From Pseudoduganella lurida (lineage in GTDB: Bacteria > Pseudomonadota > Gammaproteobacteria > Burkholderiales > Burkholderiaceae_D), in contig NZ_VLLB01000005.1 of assembly GCF_007830455.1 (NCBI RefSeq), forward strand, positions 248,001-312,000: a stretch of DNA of 64,000 bases. The letters are read 5' to 3'. This document shows positions 7,452 through 17,224 of this stretch, piece after piece; position 1 is the first letter of the stretch; every line of letters begins with the position of its first letter. The notes beneath the pieces were generated by a model, which worked only from the letters and a program-made list of their open reading frames with translations, did no database searches and was not told the DNA's origin. The translations under genes were made by a program, and so were the position numbers.

Positions 7452-10400
7452 TCACACCACTTCGGGCCGCGTTTCCGCATGCTCCGGATGGCTGCCATGA
7501 CTATCCTTGTGAGAGCCATCTTTATGCCGCAGCTTTTGCACCATGCGGCCCAGCCAGTGCTCGGCATCGTCGATGTAGGTGAACACGGCCGGCACCACCA
7601 GCAGGCTCAGTAACGTCGAGGTGATCAGGCCGCCGATCACCGTGATCGCCATCGGCGAACGGAAGCTCGGGTCGGCGCCCAGGCCGAGCGCCAGCGGCAT
7701 CATGCCGGCACCCATCGCAATGGTGGTCATCAGGATCGGGCGCGAGCGCTTGTGGCAGGCATCCACCAGCGCATCGAAGCGGCTCATGCCCGCCTCGCGC
7801 GCCAGGATCGCGTAGTCCACCAGCAGGATCGAGTTCTTCGTCACGATCCCCATCAGCATGATCAGGCCGATCATCGACGGCATCGACAGGGCCCGGCCCG
7901 TGATCAGCAGCAGCACGATGGCGCCACCGATCGACAGGGGCAGGGCGGCCAGGATCGTCACGGGCTGCATGAAGTCCTTGAACAGCAGCACCAGCACGCC
8001 GTAGATGCACAGCACGCCGATGGCCATGGCGATGCCGAAGCTGGCGAACAGCGACGCCATCTCCTGCGCATCGCCCAGTTCCGCGATCTTCACGTTGGGC
8101 GGCAGGTTGCGCAGGGCCGGCAGCGCACGCGCCTCCGTGTTCAGCTCACCGAGCGAGCGGCTGCCCAGTTCCACGTCGAGCGTCACGTTGCGGCTGCGGT
8201 TCAGGCGGTCGATCTGCGCCGGGCCGCTTTCCATCGTGATGTCCGCCACGGTGCCCAGCAGCACGGGGCCGTTGCGGCCCGGGACGGTCAGGCGGCCGAT
8301 CGCATCGAGGTCGGCGCGCACGGCGTCCGGCAGCTTCACGCGGATCGGCACCTGGCGTTCCGGCAGGTTCATCTTCGTCAGGTCGAAGTCGTAGTCGCCG
8401 GCGGTGGCCACGCGCACCGTTTCGCCGATGGCATTGGCCGTCACGCCCAGTTCCGCCGCGCGGGCGAAGTCGGGCCGCACGATGATTTCCGGCCGCACCA
8501 GCGAGGCCGACGACGTGACGCCGCCGATGCCGTGCAGCGAGCGCAGTTCGCGTTCGGCCTGGCGCGCCGCGGCATTGAGCGCCACCGGATCTTCCGACTG
8601 CAGCACCAGCTGCATCTTCACGCCCGTGTCCGGCGGACCCACCGTGAAGCGGGCGCCGGGGATGTCCACCAGCTTCGCCCGCAGCGCACTGTCGATCTCG
8701 GCCATCGTTTCATGACGGTCGGTGCGGTGCACGGTGGTGATTGTGAGCACGGCGCGGCGCGCTTCGGCCGAGGCGCCCGGCGCGAACGCGTCGCCCGACG
8801 AGCCGCCGCCGATCGAGCTGAAGACGCCCGTGATGCCCGGCACGGCCATCGCTGCCACGCGGGCCTGTTCGGCTGCCGCCCTGGTCTGCGCCAGGGTGGA
8901 GCCGGGCGGCAGTTCCAGGTTGATCTGCGTCTGGGCGCGGTCGGCGGCCGGCACGAAGCCCGTCGGCAGCAGGCCCACCAGCATGATCGAGCAGACGAAG
9001 AACACCAGCGAGGCAATGGCGGTAACGAGGCGGTGGTGCAGGCACCACTTCATCGTGCGCATGTAGCGCTGCATCAGCCATCCATCCTTCTCCTCCTTGT
9101 GCTTCAGGGGCTTCAGGATGTAGGCGGCCATCATCGGCGTGAGCAGCCGCGCCACCACCAGCGAGGCCAGCACGGCCAGCACGGCGGTCCAGCCGAACTG
9201 CTTGAAGAACTTGCCGGGGATGCCGCCCATGAAGGCGGTCGGCAGGAACACGGCCACCAGCGCGAACGTGGTCGCGATCACGGCCATGCCGATCTCGTCG
9301 GCCGCTTCCAGCGCCGCCTGCATCGGCGTCTTGCCCATCTTCAGGTGGCGCTCGATGTTCTCGATCTCCACGATCGCATCGTCCACCAGCACGCCCACCA
9401 CGAGCGCCAGCGACAGCAGCGTGACCGTGTTGAGCGTATAGCCGAACCAGTAGATGCCCAGGAATGCGGGCAGCACCGACAGCGGCAGCGCGGCGGTGGC
9501 CACCAGCGTGGCGCGCCAGTCGCGCAGGAACCAGAACACCACGATCACGGCCAGGATGCCGCCTTCGTACAGCAGCTCCATCGAGCCGTCGAAGTTTTCC
9601 TCGACGGGGAAGGCGTTGTCGATCGACTGCTTCAGTTCCAGGTTGGGGTTTTCCTTGCGCAGCTGGTCCACCGCGGCGCGCACGCCTTCGGCCACCGCCG
9701 TTTCGCTGGCGCCCTTGGTGCGGAAGATCTCGAAGGCCACCACCGGCACGCCGTCCTGCGTGGCGATGGCGCGCGGTTCGGCGATCGTGTCCGTGACGGT
9801 CGCCACCTGGTCCAGGCGCACGTGGCGGCCGTCACCGAGGGGGATGTCCATTGCCGCCAGCGCCTGCGCCGACTGCACGGTGGCGATGGTGCGCACCGAC
9901 TGCTCGGCACCGGACACGTCGCCGCGCCCGCCCGGCGCTTCCTTCTGCGTCAGGCGCAGCTGGCGCGACACGTCCAGCGCCGAGACGCGCAGCGCGGCCA
10001 TGCGTTCGTCGTCGAGCTCCACGCGGATCTCGCGGTCGACGCCGCCCACGCGGCCGACCGAACCCACGCCGGGCACCGTCAGCATGCGTTTCGACACGGT
10101 GTTGTCGACGAACCAGGACAGGTCGGCATCGTCGATCTTCGACGCGCTGCCCGCCTTGTTGGCGACGGTGAAGGTGAGTACCACGCGGCCGGCCGTGGAG
10201 ACCTTGCTGACCACGGGTTCGCGCACTTCGGCCGGCATGTCGGCGCGCACCTGCGAGACGGCGTCGCGCACTTCGTTGACGCCGTCCGAGATGTTCTTCT
10301 CGAGGATGAATTCGACGGTGACCGTGGCCACGCCATCGAGCACCTTGGTGTAGATGTTCTTGACGCCTTGCAGCGTGGCGACGGAGTCCTCGATCTTGCG

Positions 10401-10592
10401 GGCCACTTCCGTTTCCAGCTGCGCCGGCGCGGCACCGGGCAGCGAGGCGCTGACGGTGACGATGGGCAGCTCGATGTCCGGGAAGTCCTGCACCGGATTG
10501 GCTTTATAGGCCAGCAGTCCGGCCAGCGTGAGCAGCGCGAACAGCATGATCGCCGGAATGGGGTTCCGGATCGACAGGGCGGAGAAATTCAT
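7452..10592 (-). CDS. RND multidrug efflux permease, HAE1 family
   Basis: Trimeric inner-membrane proton/drug antiporter of the AcrB/MexB superfamily. The 1046-residue length is standard. Visible are TM1 (IPAIMLFALLTLAGLLAY), porter-domain segments with the DFPDIELPIV opening typical of the group, the TM4 motif GVLVDDAIVEIENIERH with the paired Asp residues of the proton relay, and the C-terminal helix block GLIMLMGIVTKNSILLVDYA. It is the last gene of the leftward tetR-OMF-MFP-RND operon and follows the MFP stop by 9 nt with an AAGGAG ribosome site. The ORF ends in a His/Lys-rich cytoplasmic tail. Substrates are not predictable. Confidence 0.95.
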   Translation of the reverse strand: MNFSALSIRNPIPAIMLFALLTLAGLLAYKANPVQDFPDIELPIVTVSASLPGAAPAQLETEVARKIEDSVATLQGVKNIYTKVLDGVATVTVEFILEKNISDGVNEVRDAVSQVRADMPAEVREPVVSKVSTAGRVVLTFTVANKAGSASKIDDADLSWFVDNTVSKRMLTVPGVGSVGRVGGVDREIRVELDDERMAALRVSALDVSRQLRLTQKEAPGGRGDVSGAEQSVRTIATVQSAQALAAMDIPLGDGRHVRLDQVATVTDTIAEPRAIATQDGVPVVAFEIFRTKGASETAVAEGVRAAVDQLRKENPNLELKQSIDNAFPVEENFDGSMELLYEGGILAVIVVFWFLRDWRATLVATAALPLSVLPAFLGIYWFGYTLNTVTLLSLALVVGVLVDDAIVEIENIERHLKMGKTPMQAALEAADEIGMAVIATTFALVAVFLPTAFMGGIPGKFFKQFGWTAVLAVLASLVVARLLTPMMAAYILKPLKHKEEKDGWLMQRYMRTMKWCLHHRLVTAIASLVFFVCSIMLVGLLPTGFVPAADRAQTQINLELPPGSTLAQTRAAAEQARVAAMAVPGITGVFSSIGGGSSGDAFAPGASAEARRAVLTITTVHRTDRHETMAEIDSALRAKLVDIPGARFTVGPPDTGVKMQLVLQSEDPVALNAAARQAERELRSLHGIGGVTSSASLVRPEIIVRPDFARAAELGVTANAIGETVRVATAGDYDFDLTKMNLPERQVPIRVKLPDAVRADLDAIGRLTVPGRNGPVLLGTVADITMESGPAQIDRLNRSRNVTLDVELGSRSLGELNTEARALPALRNLPPNVKIAELGDAQEMASLFASFGIAMAIGVLCIYGVLVLLFKDFMQPVTILAALPLSIGGAIVLLLITGRALSMPSMIGLIMLMGIVTKNSILLVDYAILAREAGMSRFDALVDACHKRSRPILMTTIAMGAGMMPLALGLGADPSFRSPMAITVIGGLITSTLLSLLVVPAVFTYIDDAEHWLGRMVQKLRHKDGSHKDSHGSHPEHAETRPEVV

Positions 10593-10601
10593 TGCAGCTC
10601 C

Positions 10602-11786
10602 TTATTTCGCGGCGCGCACCGGGGCGGCGGCTGGCGAAGCCGCCTGTGCACTGACAACCTTGACCAGGTCGCCATCGTTCAGGAAGCCGGCGCCGTTCAG
10701 CGCCACGGTGGTCTCGCCCGGCACGCCGGAAACCTCGATGCGGTCACCCACGCGGCGGCCCGTCTGCACCTTCACCTGGCTGACGCGCGAATCGGCGTTC
10801 AGGCGGAACACGTACGGGAAACCGTCGCGCACGACGATGGCCGGCTGCGGCAGCGTGAGTGCGCCGGAGTTGCCCAGCTCGAAGTGGCCGCTGGCATACA
10901 TGCCGGCCTTGAACGGCGCGTTGCTGCGCAGGTCCGGCGGCAGGTCGACGTAGACCAGCGCGGAGCGCGTCTGCGTGTCGACGGTCGGCGCGATCATGCG
11001 CACCTTGCCCGTCAGTGCGCTCCCATTGGCGGCCTTCACGACGGCGGTGGAGCCCACCTGGATCGTCTTCAGGTCCGCCGCCGTCACTTCGGCGCGCCAT
11101 TCCAGGCGGCCCTGGCGGATCATGCGGAACAGTTCCGTGCCCGTGCCGACCACGGAGCCCACGGTGGCGGTGCGCGCCGAGATCACGCCCGCATCCGGTG
11201 CCACGACCTGCGTGTACTTCAGGCGCAGCTGCTGCGACGACAGGGTGGCGCGCGCCGATTCAATGCGCGCGTTGGCGGTCTGCTCGGCTGTCAGGTACTG
11301 CGAGATCTGCTGTTCGGACAGGGCGCCGCTGGCCTGCACGGCGCGGGCGCGCTTTGCATTGGCCTGCGCCTCGGCGGCATTGGCCTGCGCCTCGGCCAGC
11401 GCGGCACGGGCCTGCGCCACGTCGGCGTTCACCGTGTCGGCGGAGAACACGGCCAGCACCTGGCCCTTCTTCACCACGTCGCCCACGTTGACGCGCACTT
11501 CCGTCAGGCGCAGGCCGTTCGATTCGCTGCCCAGCGACGCTTCCTGCCAGGCAGCCACGTTACCGTTGGCGGTCAGGCGCACCGGCAGCGAGGCCGTTTG
11601 CGGGCGGGTCGTGGTCACCGTCAGCGCCGGACGCTGCACGGGCTTCTTCTCCTCCGCGGCGTTCGACGCTGCACTGGCGCCGTACAGGGCGATGCCGCCG
11701 GTGGGCAGGATGCAGGCGGCCAGCAGCGCAAAGGCGAGCGGCCTGGTCTTCAGCAGCGGGGCGGGTTTTTTATCGGTCTTCTTCAT
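10602..11786 (-). CDS. RND efflux periplasmic adaptor (MFP)
   Basis: Membrane-fusion protein of the RND pump, 394 residues. An uncleaved or signal-like N-terminal helix (about 17-40) carries no lipobox. A lipoyl half-motif (LTEVRVNVGDVVKKGQVLAV) precedes a short Ala-rich alpha-hairpin (about 115-165), followed by the second half (YTQVVAPDAGVISARTATVG) and the beta-barrel and membrane-proximal domains. The N-terminal TM resembles HlyD/AcrA-type adaptors anchored by a helix. Gap to the upstream outer-membrane factor is 42 nt, of low-complexity GGTTGCTC repeats. The start at 11786 has only a weak Shine-Dalgarno. Confidence 0.92.
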   Translation of the reverse strand: MKKTDKKPAPLLKTRPLAFALLAACILPTGGIALYGASAASNAAEEKKPVQRPALTVTTTRPQTASLPVRLTANGNVAAWQEASLGSESNGLRLTEVRVNVGDVVKKGQVLAVFSADTVNADVAQARAALAEAQANAAEAQANAKRARAVQASGALSEQQISQYLTAEQTANARIESARATLSSQQLRLKYTQVVAPDAGVISARTATVGSVVGTGTELFRMIRQGRLEWRAEVTAADLKTIQVGSTAVVKAANGSALTGKVRMIAPTVDTQTRSALVYVDLPPDLRSNAPFKAGMYASGHFELGNSGALTLPQPAIVVRDGFPYVFRLNADSRVSQVKVQTGRRVGDRIEVSGVPGETTVALNGAGFLNDGDLVKVVSAQAASPAAAPVRAAK

Positions 11787-11828
11787 GGTCTCGGTGGCTC
11801 TCGGTTGCTCAGTTGCTCTCGGTTGCGC

Positions 11829-13259
11829 TCAGTTGCTCGCAGAGGTGGATGCGGTGGCGGTCAGGTCGTTGCGGTTCCAGCCGCCGCCGGCCGCGCGGTA
11901 CAGGGCGATCCAGGCGGCGCTGCGTTCGCGCTGTACCGCCACCATCGCGTTCTCGGCCGCCAGGCGGGTGCGGCGCGCGTCTTCCAGTTCGAACAGCGTG
12001 GCCATGCCATTCCTGTAGCGGTCGTCCACGGCGGTGAACGCGGCGCGGTAGCCTTCCAGCGCGGTCTGCGCCTGCACGGTGCGCAGGTCGGTGCTCTGCA
12101 GGTTGACCAGCGCTTCCTCCACTTCGCGCACGGCCTGGCGCACGCTGCCGCGGTAGGTGGTCACGGCCGCTTCGTAGCGTTCCTGCGCGGCCTCGACGGA
12201 CGCGCGGCGGCGGCCTGCGTCGAACAGCGGCAGCGACACCTGCACGGGACCGATGTTCCACGTATTGGCCGTGACGCTCTCGCCGCCGGCGCGGATCTGG
12301 CCGCGGCCGATGGAGCCGGCGATCGACAGGCGCGGATAGCGCTGCGCGCGGGCGCCGCCCACTTCGAAGCTGGAAGCCGCCACTTCCCGTTCGGCCGTGA
12401 ACACGTCCGGCCGCTGCGCCAGCGTCTGCGCGGGCAGGCTGTCGATGGCGATGCCCTGCGCCGGCGTGAGGTCCGACGCTGCCGCGGCCAGGCTGCTGCG
12501 CAGTTCCGGTTCGGCGATGGCCGTCAGGGCGACGAGGGCTTTCACGTCCACGTCGCACTGGGCGCGCTGGGCCAGTTCGCGGTTGGCGGCATCGGCCGCG
12601 CTGGCGCGCGACAAAGCCGCATCGGCCGGCGCCTGGAAGCCTGCCTTGGCGGTGAGTTCCGTCAGGCGCGCCGTATCGGCGCGCGAGGCGGCATCCTGGC
12701 GCGCCACGTCCAGCAGGCGCTCGCAGGCGCGCAGGTCGTAATAGGTGTTGGCCGTTTCGGCCGCCACGGATACGCGGGCATCGTGCCAGCCCGCCTGCGC
12801 GCCTTCGAGGCGGGCCTGCGCCGCATCGCGCACGGCGCGGTTGGCACCGAACACGTCGATCTCCCACGAGGCCTGCAGCAGAGCCTGCGACGTGGTGTTC
12901 ACGGGCAGCGATGTGCTTTGCTGGCTGGTACGGCTGGACGTGACGATCGCATCGAGCGATGGCGCCAGCGCGGCCCCGGCGGCCACGCGCTGTTCGCGGG
13001 CGCTGGCGATGCGCGTGCGGGCCGACGCGATGGTGGGGCTCACGGCCTGCGCCGCATCGACCAGCCGCGCCAGCAGCGGATCCCCCTGGCTGCGCCACCA
13101 GCCGGACAGCTGGTTGATGCTGCCCTGGTGCGGCAACGGTGCCTGCCACTGGGGCGGCTGCTGCGCATCGACCTGCGGCGCGGGACCGGACACGGCGCAC
13201 GCCGACAGCGCCATGGCCACCGCCAGCGCGGTCGCTGCGGCTCGGGGGAGATACCTCAT
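11829..13259 (-). CDS. RND outer-membrane factor lipoprotein
   Basis: TolC/OprM-like channel of the RND pump, 476 residues. It has a lipoprotein signal (LSACAVSG, Cys21), two OEP repeats, the LAQRPDVF motif and a C-terminal ALYRAAGGGW segment. The start at 13259 has a strong AAAGGAA site and overlaps the stop of the upstream tetR gene by 4 nt (ATGA), so regulator and channel are translationally coupled. This is the window's second tripartite efflux system and is arranged in the opposite gene order to the EmrAB-like operon. Confidence 0.92.
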   Translation of the reverse strand: MRYLPRAAATALAVAMALSACAVSGPAPQVDAQQPPQWQAPLPHQGSINQLSGWWRSQGDPLLARLVDAAQAVSPTIASARTRIASAREQRVAAGAALAPSLDAIVTSSRTSQQSTSLPVNTTSQALLQASWEIDVFGANRAVRDAAQARLEGAQAGWHDARVSVAAETANTYYDLRACERLLDVARQDAASRADTARLTELTAKAGFQAPADAALSRASAADAANRELAQRAQCDVDVKALVALTAIAEPELRSSLAAAASDLTPAQGIAIDSLPAQTLAQRPDVFTAEREVAASSFEVGGARAQRYPRLSIAGSIGRGQIRAGGESVTANTWNIGPVQVSLPLFDAGRRRASVEAAQERYEAAVTTYRGSVRQAVREVEEALVNLQSTDLRTVQAQTALEGYRAAFTAVDDRYRNGMATLFELEDARRTRLAAENAMVAVQRERSAAWIALYRAAGGGWNRNDLTATASTSASN

Positions 13260-13921
13260 GCTGTTCCTTTCGTTCTTCTGTTGCGTTCGGCCGCGACGAT
13301 GGCCTCGGCGTAGTCGGCCAGTCGCGGAATCCATCCGGCCAGTGCATCCGGCCCTTCCAGCAGGTACGGCGTGACGGCGGCGATGATGTCGCGCGAGATC
13401 ATCAGGTGCGCACCCAGCGCCGCCACCGCATGCACCAGGCGGTACACCTCGTCGTCCGCCGGGCATTCGAGGTGCCGCGCCAGCACGCCGGCCAGCGCGA
13501 TGAATTCGGGCCGGATGCCGTTGTCGACCTCGTTCTGCCAGATGCCGGTGGGCTCCAGCACCTCGCGCAGCCACATGCGCAGCCGCAGGTCGGCGGTGTC
13601 GCCCTCCATCATCGGCGCCAGCATCTGCTGGTAGTAGCCTTCCAGCGCCTGGCGCAGCGTGAAGCCGGGATCGTCGTACTGGGCGATGTTCTGCTCCGGC
13701 GACGGCATGCAGTCCATCAGCGCTTCGCGGTACAGGCCGGCCTTGTCGCCGAAGTAGTAGCTGATGGCCGCCACATTGGCGCCCGCGCCCAGGGCGATCT
13801 CGCGCGTGGAGGTATTGGAAAACCCCTTCGCGGCAAACAGCTGGCGGGCCGCGTTCAGCAGCCGGTCGCGCGATTGCTCGCCGTCGGCACGGGGTTTCCG
13901 GGAAGGGGATTTGTCGATCAT
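13256..13921 (-). CDS. TetR-family repressor of the RND operon, CecR-like
   Basis: 221-residue transcriptional regulator. The N-terminal HTH (about 18-65, with STREIALGAGANVAAISYYF) is typical TetR. The C-terminal half (LRMWLREVLEPTGIWQNEVDN) resembles the CecR/DUF1956 ligand domain found in regulators of efflux genes. As first gene of its own pump operon it is probably an autorepressor whose ligand is a pump substrate. The upstream region (13922-14000) is unusually AT-rich (TTATTAAATCATAGAATTAA) and is the likely promoter/operator, though no perfect dyad stands out. Confidence 0.88.
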   Translation of the reverse strand: MIDKSPSRKPRADGEQSRDRLLNAARQLFAAKGFSNTSTREIALGAGANVAAISYYFGDKAGLYREALMDCMPSPEQNIAQYDDPGFTLRQALEGYYQQMLAPMMEGDTADLRLRMWLREVLEPTGIWQNEVDNGIRPEFIALAGVLARHLECPADDEVYRLVHAVAALGAHLMISRDIIAAVTPYLLEGPDALAGWIPRLADYAEAIVAAERNRRTKGTA

Positions 13922-14077
13922 CCGGTTATTAAATCATAGAATTAAAACGATTGATATAAGTAAATCGGCCGTTTGAAGTGATCTTCCAGGAAATGTTCCA
14001 GATACATTCGTTACAAACCCGGCTTTGGCAGCGCGGCCGGGCAGGGGTATAACGTTGGTTTCGATCCCGGAGGCGCC

Positions 14078-15517
14078 ATGCGGACCTTCCCACGCAGCCT
14101 GATCGCCCTCGGCGCGATGCTTTCAGCCCTGTCGCAGCCTGTTCTGGCCGCGCCGCTGGCCGGCGAAGCGGCCGCTGCGCACGTGCTGAACCGGCTGGCG
14201 TACGGGCCCCGTCCCGGCGACGTGGCGCGCGTCACGCAGCTCGGCGCCGCACGCTATATCGAGGAACAACTGGATCCTGCGGCGATCCCGCTGCCGGCCG
14301 ATCTGGAAACGCGCCTGGGCGGGCTGACGACGCAGGCCGAAGCGCCCGGCGTGGCGCTGCGCCGCCTGCTCGATGCGCGCGCGGCTGACAAGCTGGGCGA
14401 CGGCAGCAATCCCCGGCAGCGTGCCGTCAACAAGCAGCTGACGGACGAAGCGGCCGAAGCCCGGCTGCTGCGCGCGGTAAGGAGCCCGCGCCAGCTGGAA
14501 GAGGTGATGACGGATTTCTGGTTCAACCACTTCAACGTCTTCGCCGGCAAGGGCGATGTGCGCGCGCTGGCCGCGAGCTTCGAGCGCGATGCCATTCGCC
14601 CCCACGTGTTCGGCCGCTTCCGCGAGCTGCTGGGCGCCACCGCCCATCATCCGGCCATGCTGGCCTACCTCGACAACAGCGTGTCGAAGGCGAATGGCCT
14701 GAACGAGAACTACGCGCGCGAGCTGATGGAGCTGCACACGCTGGGCGTCGATGGCGGCTACCGGCAGGCCGACGTGACGGAACTGGCGCGCATGCTGACG
14801 GGATGGACCTTCCGGCCGAAGCAGCTTGCCGACGCGAACGAGATGTTCTACTTCGACCCGAAGCGCCACGACGGCGGCATGAAGACCTGGCTGGGCCGCT
14901 CCGTGGCCGGCAGGAAGGAGGGCGACAAAAGCGGCGATGGCCTGCGCGAAGGCGAGATCGCGCTGGACATCCTGGCGATGCACCCCTCGACCGCCCGTTA
15001 CGTGAGCACGAAGCTGGCCCGCTACTTCGTGCGCGACGTGCCGCCTCCCGCGCTGGTCGAGCGCATGACGCGCGCCTGGATGACTTCCGATGGCGACATC
15101 CGCACGGTGCTGCGCACGCTGTTCGCCAGTCCCGAATTCCTGGACGACGGCGCGGCCGGTGCCAAGTTCAAGACGCCGTACCAGTACGTGGTCTCGGCCG
15201 CGCGCGCCAGCGCCGTGCCGATGGAAACGGCGGAGGCGAAGAAGCTGGCCGGTGCGCTGTCCCGCCTGGGCATGCCGCTGTACGGCTGCCAGACACCGGA
15301 CGGCTATGACGACACCGAGGCAGCGTGGCTGAACCCGGACGCGCTGGGCATCCGCATCGGCCTGGCCAGCACGCTGGGCAAGGATGCCGATGCGGCCGCG
15401 GTGGCCGGGGCGCTGGGCCCGCTCCTGTCGCACCGCACGCGCGAGATGGCCGCCGCCGCCGCGCCGAAGCTGCATGCCGCGCTGCTGCTCGGCAGTCCGG
15501 ATTTCATGCAGCGCTAG
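14078..15517 (+). CDS. DUF1800 family exported protein
   Basis: 479-residue secreted or periplasmic protein with a Sec-type signal (about 1-24, ending VLAAP). The body has DUF1800 hallmarks: an opening AAHVLNRLAYGPRPGDV, WFNHFNVFAGKG, YARELMELHTLGVDGGY and the C-terminal VSAARA and YGCQTPDGY segments. The biochemical role of the family is not established. Members are almost always encoded next to a DUF1501 protein, as here 17 nt downstream, which suggests a joint function. The GGAGG ribosome site is well placed. Confidence 0.9.
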   Translation: MRTFPRSLIALGAMLSALSQPVLAAPLAGEAAAAHVLNRLAYGPRPGDVARVTQLGAARYIEEQLDPAAIPLPADLETRLGGLTTQAEAPGVALRRLLDARAADKLGDGSNPRQRAVNKQLTDEAAEARLLRAVRSPRQLEEVMTDFWFNHFNVFAGKGDVRALAASFERDAIRPHVFGRFRELLGATAHHPAMLAYLDNSVSKANGLNENYARELMELHTLGVDGGYRQADVTELARMLTGWTFRPKQLADANEMFYFDPKRHDGGMKTWLGRSVAGRKEGDKSGDGLREGEIALDILAMHPSTARYVSTKLARYFVRDVPPPALVERMTRAWMTSDGDIRTVLRTLFASPEFLDDGAAGAKFKTPYQYVVSAARASAVPMETAEAKKLAGALSRLGMPLYGCQTPDGYDDTEAAWLNPDALGIRIGLASTLGKDADAAAVAGALGPLLSHRTREMAAAAAPKLHAALLLGSPDFMQR

Positions 15518-15534
15518 CGCTGAAAGGAGTTCCC

Positions 15535-16776
15535 ATGCATCGCCGTACCTTCCTCCATGCGCTGGGCGCCGGCCTGGCGATCCCCGTCGGCCGGACTGCC
15601 TGGGCCTTCACGGGCGATGGCCAGCCGACGCAGAAGAAACTGGTGGTCGTGATGCTGCGCGGCGCCGTCGACGGGCTGAGCGTCGTCGCGCCGGTCACCG
15701 ATCCCCATTACGCGGCGCTGCGCCCGACCATCGCGCTGGGACTGCCCGGCAGCGAAGGCGGCGCGCTAACGCTCGATGGCCGCTTCGGGCTGCATCCCGC
15801 GCTGGCACCCCTGCTGCCGCTGTGGGAAGCGAAGAAGCTGGCTTTCGTCCATGCCAGCGGCTCGCCGGACACCACGCGCTCGCACTTCGATGCGCAGGAC
15901 TACATGGAGTCCGCCACGCCAGGCGTGAAGGCCACGCAGGATGGCTGGATGAACCGCCTGGTGGCCACGCTGCCCGGCACCTCCACGCCCACCCGCGCGC
16001 TCGGGATCGGGCCCGTGATGCCGCGCATCCTGGCGGGGCGGGCCGCCACCGTCAACCTGCCGAACGGCGCGGCCGCCGTGAAGCCGGGCGCGCTGGAATC
16101 GCCGGCGCTGGCGGCCGCGTTCGACCAGCTGTACCTGGACCACGCGCGCTTCGGGGGCGCCTACCGGGCCGGCCGCGAGGCGCGGCGCGAAGTGATCGAT
16201 GCGGCGGCGTCGCCGATGGCCGCCCAGATGATGGCCGCGAACAACGGTGCGCCGCTGCCGAACGGTTTTCCGGACGATGCCGCGCGCCTGGCCACGCTGC
16301 TGCGCAATGACCCGAAGATGCAGCTGGCCTTCATCGCGCTGGGCGGCTGGGACACGCACGCCAACCAGGGCGCCGCCACCGGCCAGCTGGCCAACCGGCT
16401 CGCGCCGCTGGGGCAGGGCCTGGCGATCCTGGCGGAGCGGCTGGGGCCGATGCTGGACGATACTGTGATCGTGGTGATGTCCGAATTCGGCCGCACGGCG
16501 CGCGAGAACGGCAACCGCGGCACGGATCACGGGCACGGCAATGTGATGTGGGTACTGGGCGGTGGCGTGAATGGCGGGCAGGTGCTGGGCGACTGGCGGG
16601 GTCTGGCGCCCGATGCGCTCAACGAAGGCCGCGATTTGCCGGTAACGACCGATTTCCGCGCGGTGCTGGCACAGGTGGTGGAGCGGCACCTGCGCCTGCG
16701 CGACGCGCAGCTGGCGGCGATTTTCCCTCACATGCCGAAGGGGCAGGGCGTGGCGTTGTTCCGGCCTACGGCCTGA
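15535..16776 (+). CDS. DUF1501 family protein, Tat-like signal
   Basis: 413-residue partner of the DUF1800 protein. The N-terminus MHRRTFLHALGAGLAIPVGR has a twin-arginine followed by a weakly hydrophobic stretch, consistent with Tat export. The core resembles the alkaline-phosphatase-fold DUF1501 group: VVVMLRGAVDGLSVVAP near the start, RSHFDAQDYMESATPG, GGWDTHANQGAATG, VVMSEFGRTARENGN and TDHGHGNVMWVLGG, which would supply metal ligands. AAAGGAG lies 6 nt before the start. The substrate is unknown. The pair forms an isolated two-gene operon followed by a long repeat-rich spacer. Confidence 0.9.
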   Translation: MHRRTFLHALGAGLAIPVGRTAWAFTGDGQPTQKKLVVVMLRGAVDGLSVVAPVTDPHYAALRPTIALGLPGSEGGALTLDGRFGLHPALAPLLPLWEAKKLAFVHASGSPDTTRSHFDAQDYMESATPGVKATQDGWMNRLVATLPGTSTPTRALGIGPVMPRILAGRAATVNLPNGAAAVKPGALESPALAAAFDQLYLDHARFGGAYRAGREARREVIDAAASPMAAQMMAANNGAPLPNGFPDDAARLATLLRNDPKMQLAFIALGGWDTHANQGAATGQLANRLAPLGQGLAILAERLGPMLDDTVIVVMSEFGRTARENGNRGTDHGHGNVMWVLGGGVNGGQVLGDWRGLAPDALNEGRDLPVTTDFRAVLAQVVERHLRLRDAQLAAIFPHMPKGQGVALFRPTA

Positions 16777-16829
16777 ACGCTGGGGGCTTATGCCCGGACC
16801 CGGGAGCGACGTGTTCGCCCTGGACCGAT

Positions 16830-17006
16830 GCGCCACGGGGTCTGACCCATTGCGCCCGGGGCTGTCCATCCGGTTGCTGTCGATGCCGCGGGTCTGACCC
16901 CGGACTTTCGCATGCGCGGTGACTGCGCCAGCAAAAAGCTGTGGTCAGACCCGCGGGCCTGCCGGCTTCCGAGCTCCCGGTCCCGGGCACTGTGGGGCAG
17001 ACCCGG
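16830..17006. repeat. Degenerate family A REP cluster
   Basis: Four decayed copies of the GGGGTCWGACCCC core occur in 180 bp: about 16835, 16888, 16941 and 16992, in both orientations. None retains both GTGTCC/GGACAC arms. The 1.1-kb space from 16777 to 17867 holds this cluster, the tandem units at 17016, a candidate sRNA and two fuller REPs. No protein gene there is convincing. Confidence 0.5.
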
Positions 17007-17015
17007 TGCGCCGCT

Positions 17016-17150
17016 GTTCTCCGCGACATCCGCCGCAGCAATTTCCCCACCGCGCCACCGTTTTCAGCGACATCCGCCGCAGCAAATTCCCCGCCGAACC
17101 AAATTCTCCGCCGCACCGCCATTCTCCGCGGCATCCGCCGAACAAATTCG
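17016..17150. repeat. Imperfect tandem repeat around GCGACATCCGCCGCAGCAAATT
   Basis: Three units start near 17016, 17060 and 17121, each with TTCTCCGCGRCATCCGCCG followed by CAGCAAATTC or a close variant. Spacing is 44 and about 61 bp. The unit differs from both REP families and is not obviously coding on either strand. Confidence 0.55.
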
Positions 17151-17192
17151 ACACACCGCCGGCTTCCGTGACCTCACGGATACCGACCGGCC

Positions 17193-17224
17193 AAAAAAAA
17201 GCCCGCGAGCCAGGGGCCGCGGGC
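17193..17224 (-). terminator. Intrinsic terminator of the candidate sRNA
   Basis: On the minus strand, a GCCCGCG/CGCGGGC stem (17201-17207 with 17218-17224) with an inner GCC/GGC pair and a small loop is followed by eight consecutive T residues (17193-17200). Confidence 0.85.

Noticed and set aside
7752..13313. Very long open frame (over 1800 codons) on the plus strand through the RND operon
   Set aside because: It is antisense to three clear genes, His/Arg/Gln-rich and without domains, as expected from GC-rich codon bias on the opposite strand.
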